Positions 8,070-17,723 of a stretch of 64,000 nt of DNA are shown here, in pieces (positions within the stretch are counted from its first letter, which is position 1; each line of letters opens with the position of its first letter). This DNA comes from Sphingobacterium hotanense (lineage in GTDB: Bacteria > Bacteroidota > Bacteroidia > Sphingobacteriales > Sphingobacteriaceae). The notes under the pieces were generated by a model. It searched no databases, had not been told where the DNA came from, and saw only the letters and a list, made by a program, of their open reading frames with translations. The stretch lies in assembly GCF_008274825.1 (NCBI RefSeq), contig NZ_CP030848.1:992001-1056000 (forward strand), given 5' to 3'. Both the position numbers and the translations under genes were made by a program.

Positions 8070-9289
8070 TCTTTCTGACGATTTCTAAAATATTGTAAGG
8101 CAGTCAAGCAGGCGATCAAGCCTAATAAACTAGCCAGATAAAATGGAGCACTAGGCATATAAAGCGTGGTGCTCTTTTTTGTGAAGAAGGAAAAAAGGCT
8201 GGTCATCATCAATGGGCCGATAATAGCTGTCAAACTGATGATACAGGTCAATCCCCCTTGAATCTGTCCCTGCTCGTTTGCTGGAGTTTGATTGGATATG
8301 GAGCTCTGTATGGCGGGGCCGGCAATGCCTGAGAAAACATAGAAGATGCTAGAGAAATAGAGCATGGCAGACGAGCCTGCTAGTCCCATCATCAGAAAGG
8401 CAATACAGCTCAGTAAGAGACCAAAGATGATACTTTTCGGTATGCCTATTTTAGGGATAATGATGCGAATCAACCCGGCCTGTACAATAGTTAATAAGAT
8501 TCCGATAAATCCAAGAGAATAACCGATGATTCTTTCATTCCAATCAAAGCGTTCCATCGTGTAATAGGACCAAGTACTCTGGACGGCATGGGCAGCAATA
8601 TTGATTAAGAAAATGCAGAGGACGAGCGGCTGAATATGCACGTAGCGCCCGATATGTCGGAAACTACCGATTGGATTGGCGTTTTTCCAGCTAAAAGGTC
8701 TTCTGTTTTCGGGTTTCAACGACTCCGGGACGATGAAATACCCGTATAGAAAATTGAAAAACGTTAAACCTGCGGCTGCGAAGAACGGAACTCTAGGACC
8801 ATAATGACCAAGTAAACCTCCTAGTACAGGCCCGATAATGAAGCCTAATCCAAAAGCAGCACCCAAAAGGCCAAAGTTTTGCGCCTTATTCTGTGGCGTA
8901 CTAACGTCTGCAATATAAGCTGCAGCAACGGTATGGCTAGCTCCAGTGATTCCGGCTACAATGCGGCCTACAAATAGCCAAAATATGCTTGGGGCAAATC
9001 CAATCAGTATGTAATTAATAGCGAAGCCAAATAGCGAACATAATAATACCGGTCTTCTACCATAGCGGTCGCTTAGATTTCCTAATACTGCCGCAAAGAA
9101 AAATTGCATAAATGCATAGCAGAATGTAAGCCAGCCGCCATATGATGAGGCTTGACTAATATCGCCATGGATTAACTCTTTAATCAAAGCAGGCATTACC
9201 GGAATAATAATACCCAGACCTATGGAGTCTAATACGACGGTAAGAAAGATGAAGAATAGCCCAGATTTAGTGTTGATTTTCGCCAGCAT
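8066..9289 (-). CDS. MFS exporter, TetA-like
   Basis: The 407-residue protein has twelve predicted membrane segments and the MFS motif A loop [14 protein letters not shown] after helix 2, as well as [22 protein letters not shown] in helices 4-5, typical of the DHA1/TetA branch. It probably exports a drug or metabolite in exchange for protons. The similarity to tetracycline exporters is to the family; substrate is unknown and resistance should not be assumed. A TAnnTTCG -7 box ends 7 nt before the ATG. The 3' end overlaps ispF. Confidence 0.88.
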   Translation of the reverse strand: MLAKINTKSGLFFIFLTVVLDSIGLGIIIPVMPALIKELIHGDISQASSYGGWLTFCYAFMQFFFAAVLGNLSDRYGRRPVLLCSLFGFAINYILIGFAPSIFWLFVGRIVAGITGASHTVAAAYIADVSTPQNKAQNFGLLGAAFGLGFIIGPVLGGLLGHYGPRVPFFAAAGLTFFNFLYGYFIVPESLKPENRRPFSWKNANPIGSFRHIGRYVHIQPLVLCIFLINIAAHAVQSTWSYYTMERFDWNERIIGYSLGFIGILLTIVQAGLIRIIIPKIGIPKSIIFGLLLSCIAFLMMGLAGSSAMLYFSSIFYVFSGIAGPAIQSSISNQTPANEQGQIQGGLTCIISLTAIIGPLMMTSLFSFFTKKSTTLYMPSAPFYLASLLGLIACLTALQYFRNRQKD

Positions 9290-9296
9290 ACTATTG

Positions 9297-9304
9297 CGAA
9301 GGTA
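9297..9304 (-). promoter_or_regulatory. -7-like box of the MFS gene
   Basis: The minus strand reads TACCTTCG and is followed by seven bases and the ATG. Just upstream, an inverted repeat (CTATTTG and CAAATAG flanking a GCGAT/ATCGC core, about 9306-9332) could be an operator, though no regulator gene is adjacent. Confidence 0.4.
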
Positions 9305-9486
9305 GCTATTTGAAAGCGATTATCGCAAATAGATAAACATTATTGCCGTAGAAAATTGACGGATGTCCATTGTATAAATGATTTTACAATTCCCGTTAAA
9401 ATGGGTTTTCTCTTTTCTCTAAACACGATCACCAGAAAAATATTTGTTCATTTTTCGTATATTCCTTTTGGTCCAGAAAAATATGG

Positions 9487-9494
9487 TACTTTTG
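9487..9494 (+). promoter_or_regulatory. -7 box of the PBP1A gene
   Basis: TACTTTTG matches TAnnTTTG and is about 97 bases before the ATG at 9591. A TTG lies 16 bases upstream (9468-9470), slightly short of ideal spacing. The rest of the 301-base gap between the divergent MFS and PBP1A genes shows no RNA gene or open frame. Confidence 0.5.
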
Positions 9495-9590
9495 TACCTG
9501 TAATCTAACAATTGGCACACTTACTGATGTTATAGGAAATCGAAACTATCACACAGTGAGTGAGGCTTTCGTGGTTTCATTAATTAACAA

Positions 9591-11852
9591 ATGAAGAGAG
9601 AAGCAAAAAGTAGTAATCTTACCGAAGAAGACGTAAAAAGGTATACGCGTAATTTCTGGAAAATCTTAATTGGACTGGTGTTGTTTGGCGCACTATTTCT
9701 ACTCAGTGTCCGCATCGGTATTTTCGGAAAGTTACCAACCTTCAAAGACTTAGAAAATCCCAAAAGTAATTTAGCATCTGAAATTATTACTGACGATAAT
9801 CGCGTATTAGGAACCTATTATGTGCATAATCGCTCCAACGTAAAATATTCTGAATTATCTCCATTCCTTGTTCAAGCCTTGGTTTCTACGGAGGACAAGC
9901 GTTTCTACGAGCACTCAGGTATCGATTATTCACGTACGATATCTACGGTTTTATTAACCCTAAGTGGAAACAAGCAGGGAGGTAGTACGATTACCCAGCA
10001 ATTAGCGCTGAACCTTTTTGGTGAACAAAGAGCGCGCAGCTCGGTGAAGCGTATCATGCAGAAGTTTCAGGAATGGATTACTGCGGTTCGTTTAGAGCGT
10101 AATTATACCAAAGAAGAGATCATCATGATGTACTTCAATACGGTAGACTTTGGAGCCTATAATACTTTCGGAATTAAATCAGCAGCTCGTACTTATTTCA
10201 ATACCACTCCAGATAAGCTGACTGCGGAGCAAGCTGCTTTATTGGTAGGGATGTTGAAAGGTCCAGGCCAGTACTCACCGGTTAGACAAAAAGAAAGAGC
10301 ATTGCAACGTCGTAATTTGGTGTTGGCTAACATGCGTAATCAGAACTTTATCACGGCTGAGGATTATGCAAAGGCATCGGAGAAACCTTTAGGTCTGAAA
10401 TTAACGATTTCGAACTATGGCGAAGGTCTAGCGCCTTATTTCCGAGCGGTGTTGAAAGAGGAAATCAAGAAAGAATTTCAGCGTCTAGCTATCACAAAAC
10501 CTGATGGTACTCCATACGATTTAGATCGTGACGGATTAAAAATCTACACCCCGATTAACTATAAAATGCAACAGCACGCTGAAGAAGCTCAGAAAGAGTG
10601 GATGACGCGCTTGCAGCGTGAGTTTGATAAACAATGGAAGCGCCGCAATGCTTTTACAGGCAAGAACGCAAACCTTTTAGAAAAAGGGATGAAGCGTTCG
10701 GATCGTTATATCGCATTGAAAGCAGAAGGTTTGTCGGACGCACAGATTCGTAAGGAATTTGATAAGAAAGTTCAAATGAATCTATTTACCTGGAAGGGTA
10801 ATATCGATACGACGATGACTCCAATGGATTCTATCCGCTACACCAAGCTCTTCTTACGCAATGCGATGATGGCGATGGAGCCAAAGACAGGTTATATCAA
10901 AGCTTGGGTCGGTGGTATCAACTTTGAGCATTTCAAATATGATCAAGTACGCTTAGGAACTCGCCAAGTAGGTTCCACCGCGAAGCCGTTTGTGTATGCT
11001 TATGCTATTGATAATGGCTACGGACCGTGTGTATCTATTCCTAACCATTCTAGAACTTACGGTAACTGGACACCGCGCGGAACACAGCAAGGTGGTGACC
11101 CTATTACGTTGAAAAATGCAATCAAGTACTCACAAAACTATGCTTCTGCATATCTGATCAATGAAGTTGGAGCAGCAAACGTTGCGGATCTAACGAAGCG
11201 TATGGGGGTTAACTCAAATATCCCTAATGAGCTTTCCATTGCGTTGGGTTCTTACGATGCTTCTTTGTTTGATATGGTTGGTGCATATTCAGCTTTTGTT
11301 AATCAGGGCACTTGGGTAGAACCGACCATGATTTTACGTGTTGAAGATAAAAACGGCGCACCGATTTATGAAAAAGCACCAAAGGTATTGAAGGCTTTGA
11401 ACAGCGAAACAGCATATGCTATGGTGGATATGTTGAAAGGCGTAGTTGATGGTGGTACGGGTAATCGATTGAGATGGGATCCCAACTTTGGTGGATTGAA
11501 AAACCCAATTGGTGGTAAAACAGGTACTACGAATGATAACTCTGATGCTTGGTTTATTGGTGTAACTCCAGACCTGGTTACAGGTGTTTGGACTGGTGCG
11601 GAGGATAGAGGTATTAGCTTCAGCAGTATGCAATATGGACAAGGTGCCGCTGCGGCGATGCCGGTATTCGGGTTGTTCATGAAACGCGTCTATGCAGACA
11701 AGGATCTTCATTATACGCAGGAAGACTTCCCAATGCCTCCAGGTGGAATAACGCGTTTTGAAATGAACTGTTCGAACTTCTCTCAATTCTATGGAAATGA
11801 TCCAAGTAGAACAGAAACACCGTTGACAGAAGATGATCGACTAGGATTCTAG
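9591..11852 (+). CDS. Class A penicillin-binding protein 1A
   Basis: This bifunctional peptidoglycan synthase polymerises glycan strands and cross-links peptides at the outer face of the cytoplasmic membrane. The 753-residue protein has a short cytoplasmic tail, a membrane segment at about 24-43, a GT51 domain (catalytic Glu101 in STEDKRFYEHSGID and GGSTITQQLALN at 130-141), and a transpeptidase domain with Ser462 in STAK, SQN at 514-516 and KTGT at 643-646. A linker of about 100 residues rich in lysine and arginine separates the domains. All catalytic motifs are intact. It is followed by a terminator and then uvrC. Confidence 0.96.
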   Translation: MKREAKSSNLTEEDVKRYTRNFWKILIGLVLFGALFLLSVRIGIFGKLPTFKDLENPKSNLASEIITDDNRVLGTYYVHNRSNVKYSELSPFLVQALVSTEDKRFYEHSGIDYSRTISTVLLTLSGNKQGGSTITQQLALNLFGEQRARSSVKRIMQKFQEWITAVRLERNYTKEEIIMMYFNTVDFGAYNTFGIKSAARTYFNTTPDKLTAEQAALLVGMLKGPGQYSPVRQKERALQRRNLVLANMRNQNFITAEDYAKASEKPLGLKLTISNYGEGLAPYFRAVLKEEIKKEFQRLAITKPDGTPYDLDRDGLKIYTPINYKMQQHAEEAQKEWMTRLQREFDKQWKRRNAFTGKNANLLEKGMKRSDRYIALKAEGLSDAQIRKEFDKKVQMNLFTWKGNIDTTMTPMDSIRYTKLFLRNAMMAMEPKTGYIKAWVGGINFEHFKYDQVRLGTRQVGSTAKPFVYAYAIDNGYGPCVSIPNHSRTYGNWTPRGTQQGGDPITLKNAIKYSQNYASAYLINEVGAANVADLTKRMGVNSNIPNELSIALGSYDASLFDMVGAYSAFVNQGTWVEPTMILRVEDKNGAPIYEKAPKVLKALNSETAYAMVDMLKGVVDGGTGNRLRWDPNFGGLKNPIGGKTGTTNDNSDAWFIGVTPDLVTGVWTGAEDRGISFSSMQYGQGAAAAMPVFGLFMKRVYADKDLHYTQEDFPMPPGGITRFEMNCSNFSQFYGNDPSRTETPLTEDDRLGF

Positions 11853-11876
11853 TCATACAACGATATCAATTTTTTT

Positions 11877-11917
11877 ACCAGACTGAAAATTTACGTAAAT
11901 TGAAGTCTGGTTTTTTT
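11877..11917 (+). terminator. Terminator after the PBP1A gene
   Basis: ACCAGACT at 11877-11884 pairs with AGTCTGGT at 11904-11911, with an AT-rich partly pairing inner part, and is followed by seven T residues. It ends six bases before the uvrC start, so uvrC must have its own promoter or depend on readthrough. Confidence 0.85.
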
Positions 11918-11922
11918 ATGCA

Positions 11923-13719
11923 ATGATGGAATTTGATTACAGGAAAGAATTGACCAAGATACCCCATAGACCGGGAGTATACCAATATTTTGATAAAGAA
12001 GGGACTTTAATCTATGTCGGAAAGGCAAAAGATCTGAAGAACAGAGTGGGTTCTTATTTTGTCAATTCTGATCAACTGAACAGCAAGACTCGTGTGCTGG
12101 TCCGTAAAATCAACCGCATTGCTTTTACCATCGTAGACACCGAGATTGATGCCTGGCTTTTGGAGAATAGCCTGATCAAAAAGCATCAGCCTCGTTATAA
12201 TGTCATGCTCAAAGATGATAAGACCTATCCTTGGATTGTCATCAAACATGAACGCTTCCCTCGAATCTTCTGGACCCGAAAATACATCAAAGACGGGTCG
12301 CGATATTTTGGTCCCTACGCTTCAGTAGGTATGATGCACATTGTTTTGGATATGATCCGAGAACTTTTCCCCCTACGCACCTGTAACCTAAGTCTTAGTC
12401 AGGAGAACATTGCAAAAGGGAAATTCAAAGTCTGTTTGGAGTATCAGATCGGCAATTGCAAAGGACCCTGTGAGGGTTATCAAACCGAAGAGGATTACAA
12501 TCAGAATCTCAGCGATATCAAGGATATCTTAAACGGTAAAATTACAGTGGTGACCAACCGTTTGAAAGAGCAGATGCAGGAAGCGGCCGGACGGATGGAT
12601 TTTGAAGGCGCGCAGAAATTTAAAATGAAGCTTGACAAACTTGCCAACTATCAAAGCAAGTCTACTGTCGTAAGTTCCTCGATTACCAATGTGGATGTGT
12701 TCAGCATTGCTTCGGAAGATAATTATGCTTTTGTAAACTTCCTGAAAGTCGTGAATGGCGTTATTATTCAAACGCAGACCTTGGAGATGAAAAAGCGTTT
12801 GGATGAATCCGATGCAGAGCTATTGGCTATTGCTATCCCGGAAATAAGGTCCCGCTTTCGGAGCCATTCTAAGGAGATTATAGTACCTTTCGAGTTAGAC
12901 ATCGAAGGGAATGAGGATAATCGATTTGTGGTGCCTAAAATGGGCGAGAAGCGAAAGCTACTCGACCTATCGCTCAAGAATGTGGCCTACTTTAAAAAAG
13001 AGCGTTTGTTGCAATATGAGAAGCTTAATCCGGAGGTGAAAACAGAACGCGTCTTAAAGCAGATGCAGAAGGATTTGCGCCTTCCTGTACTCCCTCGTCA
13101 TATCGAATGTTTTGATAACTCCAATATTCAAGGGAATTATCCTGTATCGGCAATTGTTGTCTTTAAAGACGCTAAACCTTCGAAGAAAGATTATCGGCAT
13201 TTCAACGTGAAGACAGTAGAAGGGCCAAACGACTTTGCGACAATGGAAGAGGCGGTTTTTAGGAGGTATAGAAGACTGCTGGACGAAGACCAAAGCCTAC
13301 CTCAATTAATCGTCATTGACGGTGGAAAAGGACAATTGGGAACAGCATTGAAGAGTCTTAGACTGTTGGGGATTGAAAAGCAGGTCACCGTAATCGGTAT
13401 TGCTAAACGTTTGGAAGAATTATTTTATCCGGGCGATCAATATCCCCTTTACTTAGATAAGAAATCAGAAACCCTAAAGATTATTCAGCATTTGCGTGAT
13501 GAAGCGCATCGCTTCGGTATTACCTTCCACCGAAATCAGCGTAGTCGAAAGACTTTTGTTTCGGAGTTAGACAATATTCCCGGCATAGGGAAGGTGACGG
13601 TAGAGAAGCTGTTGAAGACCTTTAAGTCGGTAAAAAAGGTGCGAGAAGCTTCGGATGAGGACCTAAAAAAAGTGCTCAACCTTAAACAGATTCAAGCACT
13701 TCGACAGTATTTTCAGTAG
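11923..13719 (+). CDS. uvrC: Excinuclease ABC subunit C
   Basis: UvrC makes the dual incisions of nucleotide excision repair after UvrB loads at a lesion. The 598-residue protein has an N-terminal GIY-YIG nuclease domain (GVYQYF..LIYVGKAKDLKNRV at 18-41), a Cys-containing linker (CNLSLSQ..CLEYQIGNCKGPC), a UVR motif near 210-240, the RNase H-like C-terminal nuclease (HIECFDNSN, VIDGGKGQL) and a helix-hairpin-helix end (NIPGIGKVTVEKLL). Length is typical. Two ATG codons are adjacent; the first is used. It converges on the DUF59 gene with only seven bases between stops. Confidence 0.97.
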   Translation: MMEFDYRKELTKIPHRPGVYQYFDKEGTLIYVGKAKDLKNRVGSYFVNSDQLNSKTRVLVRKINRIAFTIVDTEIDAWLLENSLIKKHQPRYNVMLKDDKTYPWIVIKHERFPRIFWTRKYIKDGSRYFGPYASVGMMHIVLDMIRELFPLRTCNLSLSQENIAKGKFKVCLEYQIGNCKGPCEGYQTEEDYNQNLSDIKDILNGKITVVTNRLKEQMQEAAGRMDFEGAQKFKMKLDKLANYQSKSTVVSSSITNVDVFSIASEDNYAFVNFLKVVNGVIIQTQTLEMKKRLDESDAELLAIAIPEIRSRFRSHSKEIIVPFELDIEGNEDNRFVVPKMGEKRKLLDLSLKNVAYFKKERLLQYEKLNPEVKTERVLKQMQKDLRLPVLPRHIECFDNSNIQGNYPVSAIVVFKDAKPSKKDYRHFNVKTVEGPNDFATMEEAVFRRYRRLLDEDQSLPQLIVIDGGKGQLGTALKSLRLLGIEKQVTVIGIAKRLEELFYPGDQYPLYLDKKSETLKIIQHLRDEAHRFGITFHRNQRSRKTFVSELDNIPGIGKVTVEKLLKTFKSVKKVREASDEDLKKVLNLKQIQALRQYFQ

Positions 13720-13726
13720 AAAAGGA

Positions 13727-14056
13727 CTAAAGCAGTCCTAATTCCAATTTTGCTTCTTCAGTCATCATATCTTTTGTCCAAGGCGGATCAAAAGTAAGTT
13801 CTACCAGCGCTTCGTCGATGCCATCGATGGCAGCTACTTTTTGCTGCACTTCATTCATGATTTCTCCAGCTACCGGACATCCCGGTGCAGTCAGCGTCAT
13901 GACAATCTTCGCTTGCTTATTCTCTTTTGTTATGATTTCATAAACCAGACCTAGATCCAGAATATTTGCAGGCTTCAATTCCGGGTCATAGACCGTTGCT
14001 AAAGCATCTTGTATTTGAGGGGCTAAACCTAGCCTGTCCATGATAATAATGTTCAT
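13727..14056 (-). CDS. DUF59/MIP18-family Fe-S assembly protein
   Basis: The 109-residue protein has the DUF59 fold: YDPELKPANILDLGLVYEI near the start, MTLTAPGCPVAGEI with Cys60, and a C-terminal FDPPWTKDMMTEEAK. Bacterial members such as SufT help assemble or deliver iron-sulfur clusters; PaaD is a related specialised form. No suf genes are adjacent here. The gene starts one base after the stop of the upstream glycosyltransferase, so the two are probably cotranscribed. An inner ATG at residue 6 is an alternative start. Role in Fe-S maturation is inferred from family. Confidence 0.85.
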   Translation of the reverse strand: MNIIIMDRLGLAPQIQDALATVYDPELKPANILDLGLVYEIITKENKQAKIVMTLTAPGCPVAGEIMNEVQQKVAAIDGIDEALVELTFDPPWTKDMMTEEAKLELGLL

Positions 14057-14057
14057 C

Positions 14058-15224
14058 CTATTCTCCTTTTCCTTTTGCCAATACCTGTTGATAAATTTGC
14101 TCGAGTTGCTTCATCACCAACGCGCGCTCGTATTTCTGCAGATATTCACGACGACAATTCTCTTGAATTTCTAATTTCTTTGCAGCATCTAAATTGACCC
14201 ATTCAGCTAATCGCTGGATAATGTCCGTATGATGGTGTGGATCAAAAAGTAGACCTGTATACAAAGGTACAACCATTTCCGTTAAAATTCCAATATTGCT
14301 TGCTAGCACCGGTACCCCAGCCGAGTAAGCCTCCAATACTGACAAAGGCATGGCTTCATAGCAAACAGAAGGCACAACGAGTGCTGTTGCTCCAGCCAAA
14401 TGCCTACTGATTGCTTCACGCGACTGAAAGCCCATGTACTGAATGTTGGGAGAATGATTACAGATCTGTTCTACGTCTTGTTGTAGCGGACCGGTACCAA
14501 ATATCTTCAAGGGATGGTTAGTAGCTTTCCAAGCATGTAATAAAGGGAGGATCCCTTTTTCCTCTGATAAACGACCGATGTAAATAAAGGAGCTATCATC
14601 AACGATGCTATCGGGCTCTATTTGTGCAACAAAGTTGGGCTTCACAATAAACTTCTCCGCAGAAACCGGAAAACTGGATTCTGCAAATATTCGTTTAGCA
14701 AAATCTGAGAGCACAATGTATTGATCAATAGCGTTGAAAGTTCCACGATTGCGGTGGATCCAATAGGTCATAGCTGTCCAAAACGTTTTAATATACGAAT
14801 TTTCCAACACTTTCTTTTTCACAGCATCCCAGGGGAACTTGGACTTGATTGATTCCAGGTAAATATTGCCATCGTGAAATAATGTAGCCGATGGGCAGAT
14901 CAACCGGAAATTATGCAGCGTCAACAACATAGGAATTCCCAGCTTCTTCAAATGCAGAATAAACAGCGGGCCTAAGGCATAATGCATGTTGTGTATATGA
15001 ATGATATCAGGCTTAAATTCCTCCACTTTGGAACGGATGCGCTTGGTTTCTTTCCAATTCCAAGGGTAACTCAAGTATTGCAAATAGCCTTTTATGCCTT
15101 TGACGTTCTTTACGGAATATAACTCTACTTCATGCGCCTTCAGGAGGATATCCATTTCTTGTCGCATGACGAAATCTTCGCCTCCAATGTGTTGGTATTG
15201 ATTATGAATGATAAGAATCCGCAT
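14058..15224 (-). CDS. Glycosyltransferase family 4
   Basis: The 388-residue protein is a GT-B fold glycosyltransferase. The N-terminal acceptor domain opens with MRILIIHNQYQHIGGEDFV and contains DIIHIHNMHYALGPL. The C-terminal donor domain has SFIYIGRLSEEKGILPLLHAW and the nucleotide-sugar signature VVPSVCYEAMPLSVLEAYSAGVPVLAS with the EX7E glutamates. It should transfer an activated sugar to a surface glycan or lipid on the cytoplasmic side. It stands away from the large glycan cluster at 33-43 kb. Donor and acceptor cannot be told. Confidence 0.88.
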   Translation of the reverse strand: MRILIIHNQYQHIGGEDFVMRQEMDILLKAHEVELYSVKNVKGIKGYLQYLSYPWNWKETKRIRSKVEEFKPDIIHIHNMHYALGPLFILHLKKLGIPMLLTLHNFRLICPSATLFHDGNIYLESIKSKFPWDAVKKKVLENSYIKTFWTAMTYWIHRNRGTFNAIDQYIVLSDFAKRIFAESSFPVSAEKFIVKPNFVAQIEPDSIVDDSSFIYIGRLSEEKGILPLLHAWKATNHPLKIFGTGPLQQDVEQICNHSPNIQYMGFQSREAISRHLAGATALVVPSVCYEAMPLSVLEAYSAGVPVLASNIGILTEMVVPLYTGLLFDPHHHTDIIQRLAEWVNLDAAKKLEIQENCRREYLQKYERALVMKQLEQIYQQVLAKGKGE

Positions 15225-15306
15225 AAATAGATTGTGAATTTTCGCAAGTTACATAGACTGACCTGAAATTCAAAAGCCCAAAACGGCGTTTCCTTTCAAA
15301 ATTCCT

Positions 15307-15314
15307 TATCTTCG
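15307..15314 (+). promoter_or_regulatory. -7-like box of the polyprenyl synthase gene
   Basis: TATCTTCG, the same one-mismatch form as before ispF, is 15 nt before the ATG. No clear -33 element. Confidence 0.4.
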
Positions 15315-15329
15315 CCTAATTAAAAGATT

Positions 15330-16307
15330 ATGTTCGAAACGCATCCCTACAGCACACTAGTTAGTCAATATCTGCAAGAACGCAGTTTTCCTCAGACGCC
15401 TGCTTATCTTTATGATCCCATTCGCTATATCCTCTCCCTTTCTGGAAAGCGCATTCGCCCAATGTTAGCATTGATGGGGGCACGTTTGTTTGGGAAAGAA
15501 AATCTACAGGAGGTATTGCCTGCAAGCTGTGCGATAGAATATTTCCACAACTTCTCACTGATTCATGATGATATCATGGATAAGGCGCCTTTGCGAAGAG
15601 GAAAGCCAACAGTGCATATGCAATGGAATGATAATGTAGCCATATTATCTGGTGATGCCCTATTAGTGAAAGCGTATGAAGAACTGGCGTATTGTCCGGC
15701 CGATAAGATTCCTGCATTGCTTCGCGTATTCAATCAAGTTGCTTTAGAAGTCTGCGAGGGACAGCAGCTGGATATGGATTTCGAGAATATGGAAATCGTG
15801 TCCGAGCAGGCTTATTTGAATATGATCAAGCTCAAAACATCGGTTTTACTAGGTGGAGCCTTGAAAATGGGGGCCATCCTATCAGACGCTAGTGAAGAGC
15901 AACAACAATTGATCTATGATTTCGGAGTGAACTTAGGAATTGCATTCCAATTACAGGATGATTTTCTAGATGTTTATGGCGATCCTTCTAGCTTTGGCAA
16001 GCAAGTAGGAGGCGATATTCTTTGCGATAAAAAGACCATTCTGCGTATCCGCACGCAGCAATTAGCAGAAGGCGAAAACAAAGAAGAATTGCAGAATCTT
16101 CTTTTTCCTAATCAGCTTAGTGACGAAGAAAAGATCACGAGGATGAAAAAGTTATACAGCACGCTTGCGGTTGATGAATACACAAATCAGCTAAAAGAAG
16201 AATATATGCAGTTGGCATACAATCAATTAAGCGCTATTGGTGTTCCTGAAGCGAATAAAGCAGAGCTTTTTGCATTGGCAGACATGCTGATGAACCGTGT
16301 TAAGTAA
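15330..16307 (+). CDS. Trans-polyprenyl diphosphate synthase
   Basis: The 325-residue protein is an isoprenyl diphosphate synthase that condenses isopentenyl diphosphate onto an allylic primer. It has the first aspartate motif DDIMD (Asp80, 81, 84) in SLIHDDIMDKAPLRRG, the second DDFLD at 210-214 in FQLQDDFLD, and GKRIRP at 39-44. Chain length (geranylgeranyl, farnesyl or longer for quinones) is not decided by these motifs; the residues before the first motif (YFHNFSL) have an aromatic at the fifth position upstream, which fits a short-chain product. It probably uses precursors from the MEP pathway (ispF and ispG are in the window). Confidence 0.92.
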   Translation: MFETHPYSTLVSQYLQERSFPQTPAYLYDPIRYILSLSGKRIRPMLALMGARLFGKENLQEVLPASCAIEYFHNFSLIHDDIMDKAPLRRGKPTVHMQWNDNVAILSGDALLVKAYEELAYCPADKIPALLRVFNQVALEVCEGQQLDMDFENMEIVSEQAYLNMIKLKTSVLLGGALKMGAILSDASEEQQQLIYDFGVNLGIAFQLQDDFLDVYGDPSSFGKQVGGDILCDKKTILRIRTQQLAEGENKEELQNLLFPNQLSDEEKITRMKKLYSTLAVDEYTNQLKEEYMQLAYNQLSAIGVPEANKAELFALADMLMNRVK

Positions 16308-16377
16308 TTATGAAATTTGCAAGGATTTTGTTACTTTGGTAATTAGAATAATACATAGCGAAAAAGGATTTTAGCAA

Positions 16378-17154
16378 ATGGAGCCTTTAAAAATAACAAT
16401 ATTTCAAGCCTATCTTTTTTGGGAAAACGTCGATAAGAACTTGCAGAACCTTTCTTTGCGCCTATCGGCACTCAGAGAAAAGACAGACTTGATCATCCTG
16501 CCAGAAATGTTCAATACAGGTTTCACGACCAATGTCGAGAAGTGTGCTGAAACGATGTCGGGCAAAACAATGCACTGGCTCTATGAGACTTCCAAGAAGT
16601 TCGACTGTGTGATTGCCGGAACACTCATCATCGAGGAAGAAGGCAAATATTATAACCGCTTTATTTGGATGTCGCCAGATGGCAGCTATGTACACTATGA
16701 CAAGCGCCATTTGTTTAGCATGGCAAACGAAGATAAGGTATTTACCCCAGGGCAATCCCGCGTGATATTGCCACTAAAGGGTTGGAAGATCTGCCCAATG
16801 ATCTGTTATGACCTTAGATTCCCTATCTGGTCTAGAAATCAAAACGGAGCCTACGATTTATTGGTTTATACAGCGAGCTGGCCAGATAAACGATCGCAGC
16901 ATTGGCGCGCTTTAATACCAGCACGCGCAATTGAAAACCAAGCGTTCGTTATTGGTGTCAATCGTGTCGGACATGATGGTAATGAAGTTTATTATTCAGG
17001 CGGTTCGATGTGTATCAATCCAAATGGTGATGTAGTGTATTATAAACCGGAGGACGAGGATTTATATACATTTACCATCTATCCGAAAGATCTAGAGGAA
17101 AACAGAGATCGCTTTCCTTTCCTTGATGATCAGGATCAATTCAAAATTCTCTAA
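16378..17154 (+). CDS. Omega-amidase, nitrilase superfamily
   Basis: The 258-residue protein is a carbon-nitrogen hydrolase of the YafV/NIT2 type, which hydrolyses alpha-ketoglutaramate or related omega-amides. The catalytic triad is visible as Glu43 in LPEMF, Lys109 in YDKRHLF and Cys143 in MICYDLRFP. The segment GFTTN after the glutamate and VYTASWP after the cysteine are typical of this subgroup. It follows the polyprenyl synthase gene by 70 bases on the same strand. It converges with a small coiled-coil protein gene after five bases. Substrate assignment rests on subgroup resemblance. Confidence 0.88.
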   Translation: MEPLKITIFQAYLFWENVDKNLQNLSLRLSALREKTDLIILPEMFNTGFTTNVEKCAETMSGKTMHWLYETSKKFDCVIAGTLIIEEEGKYYNRFIWMSPDGSYVHYDKRHLFSMANEDKVFTPGQSRVILPLKGWKICPMICYDLRFPIWSRNQNGAYDLLVYTASWPDKRSQHWRALIPARAIENQAFVIGVNRVGHDGNEVYYSGGSMCINPNGDVVYYKPEDEDLYTFTIYPKDLEENRDRFPFLDDQDQFKIL

Positions 17155-17159
17155 ATCAA

Positions 17160-17603
17160 CTAGTCTTTATAAGGGCGTTCTAAGATTGCTTGTTGAATAA
17201 TAGCACGTCTTAGGTCAAATTCACCCTGTATATTGGAATGCTCTTCAACAAGTGCTAAAGCTTGCTGCTGCTGTTGTTGTGCTTGTCTTTGTTTCATTTG
17301 GCGAGCTAATCGTTGTTGATGAGCCAACTCTACTTCGTCAATTTCCCGAACCTCAGACTGATAAACTGGTATAGGAGGGATTTCGTCACGCTTTCTCTCT
17401 ACACGAAGAACAATAGGTTTAGCTTCCTGTTGCTTCTGCGCAGACTTCATAGATTGTGGTTGTGGAGTAGGAGCAGGGGGCTGCATTTGCTTCATCCGCT
17501 CTTGCATGCGCTTCCTCGATTTTTCCATTTCCTCCTTATAATTTTCATAAATCTTATATAAGATTCCGCCAACTACAAGCAGTATTGTTAAAATAGTCTC
17601 CAT
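17160..17603 (-). CDS. Small membrane-anchored protein with charged coiled coil
   Basis: The 147-residue protein starts with a short hydrophobic segment (ETILTILLVVGGILYKIY, about 2-19), then a highly charged helix (YKEEMEKSRKRMQERMKQMQ), a Pro/Gln linker (PPAPTPQPQS) and a Gln-rich run with six consecutive glutamines. It ends in FDLRRAIIQQAILERPYKD, a motif I have seen at the C-terminus of small Bacteroidota membrane proteins. No enzyme motif is present. The start at 17603 is chosen because ten upstream codons add charged residues before the membrane helix. Function unknown. Confidence 0.75.
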   Translation of the reverse strand: METILTILLVVGGILYKIYENYKEEMEKSRKRMQERMKQMQPPAPTPQPQSMKSAQKQQEAKPIVLRVERKRDEIPPIPVYQSEVREIDEVELAHQQRLARQMKQRQAQQQQQQALALVEEHSNIQGEFDLRRAIIQQAILERPYKD

Positions 17604-17723
17604 AGCCTTAAAGTTAATTATTTTTTCAATCAAATCCGCTTTGTAACATTTTTATTTGCAATTCTCTTAATTTATCTCTTAATTGCATCAACAACTGTTA
17701 ACCGTATTAGCCAAATTATTATA

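Noticed and set aside
11334-11786. Minus-strand frames inside the PBP1A gene
   Set aside because: They are antisense shadows of a gene with all catalytic motifs intact.
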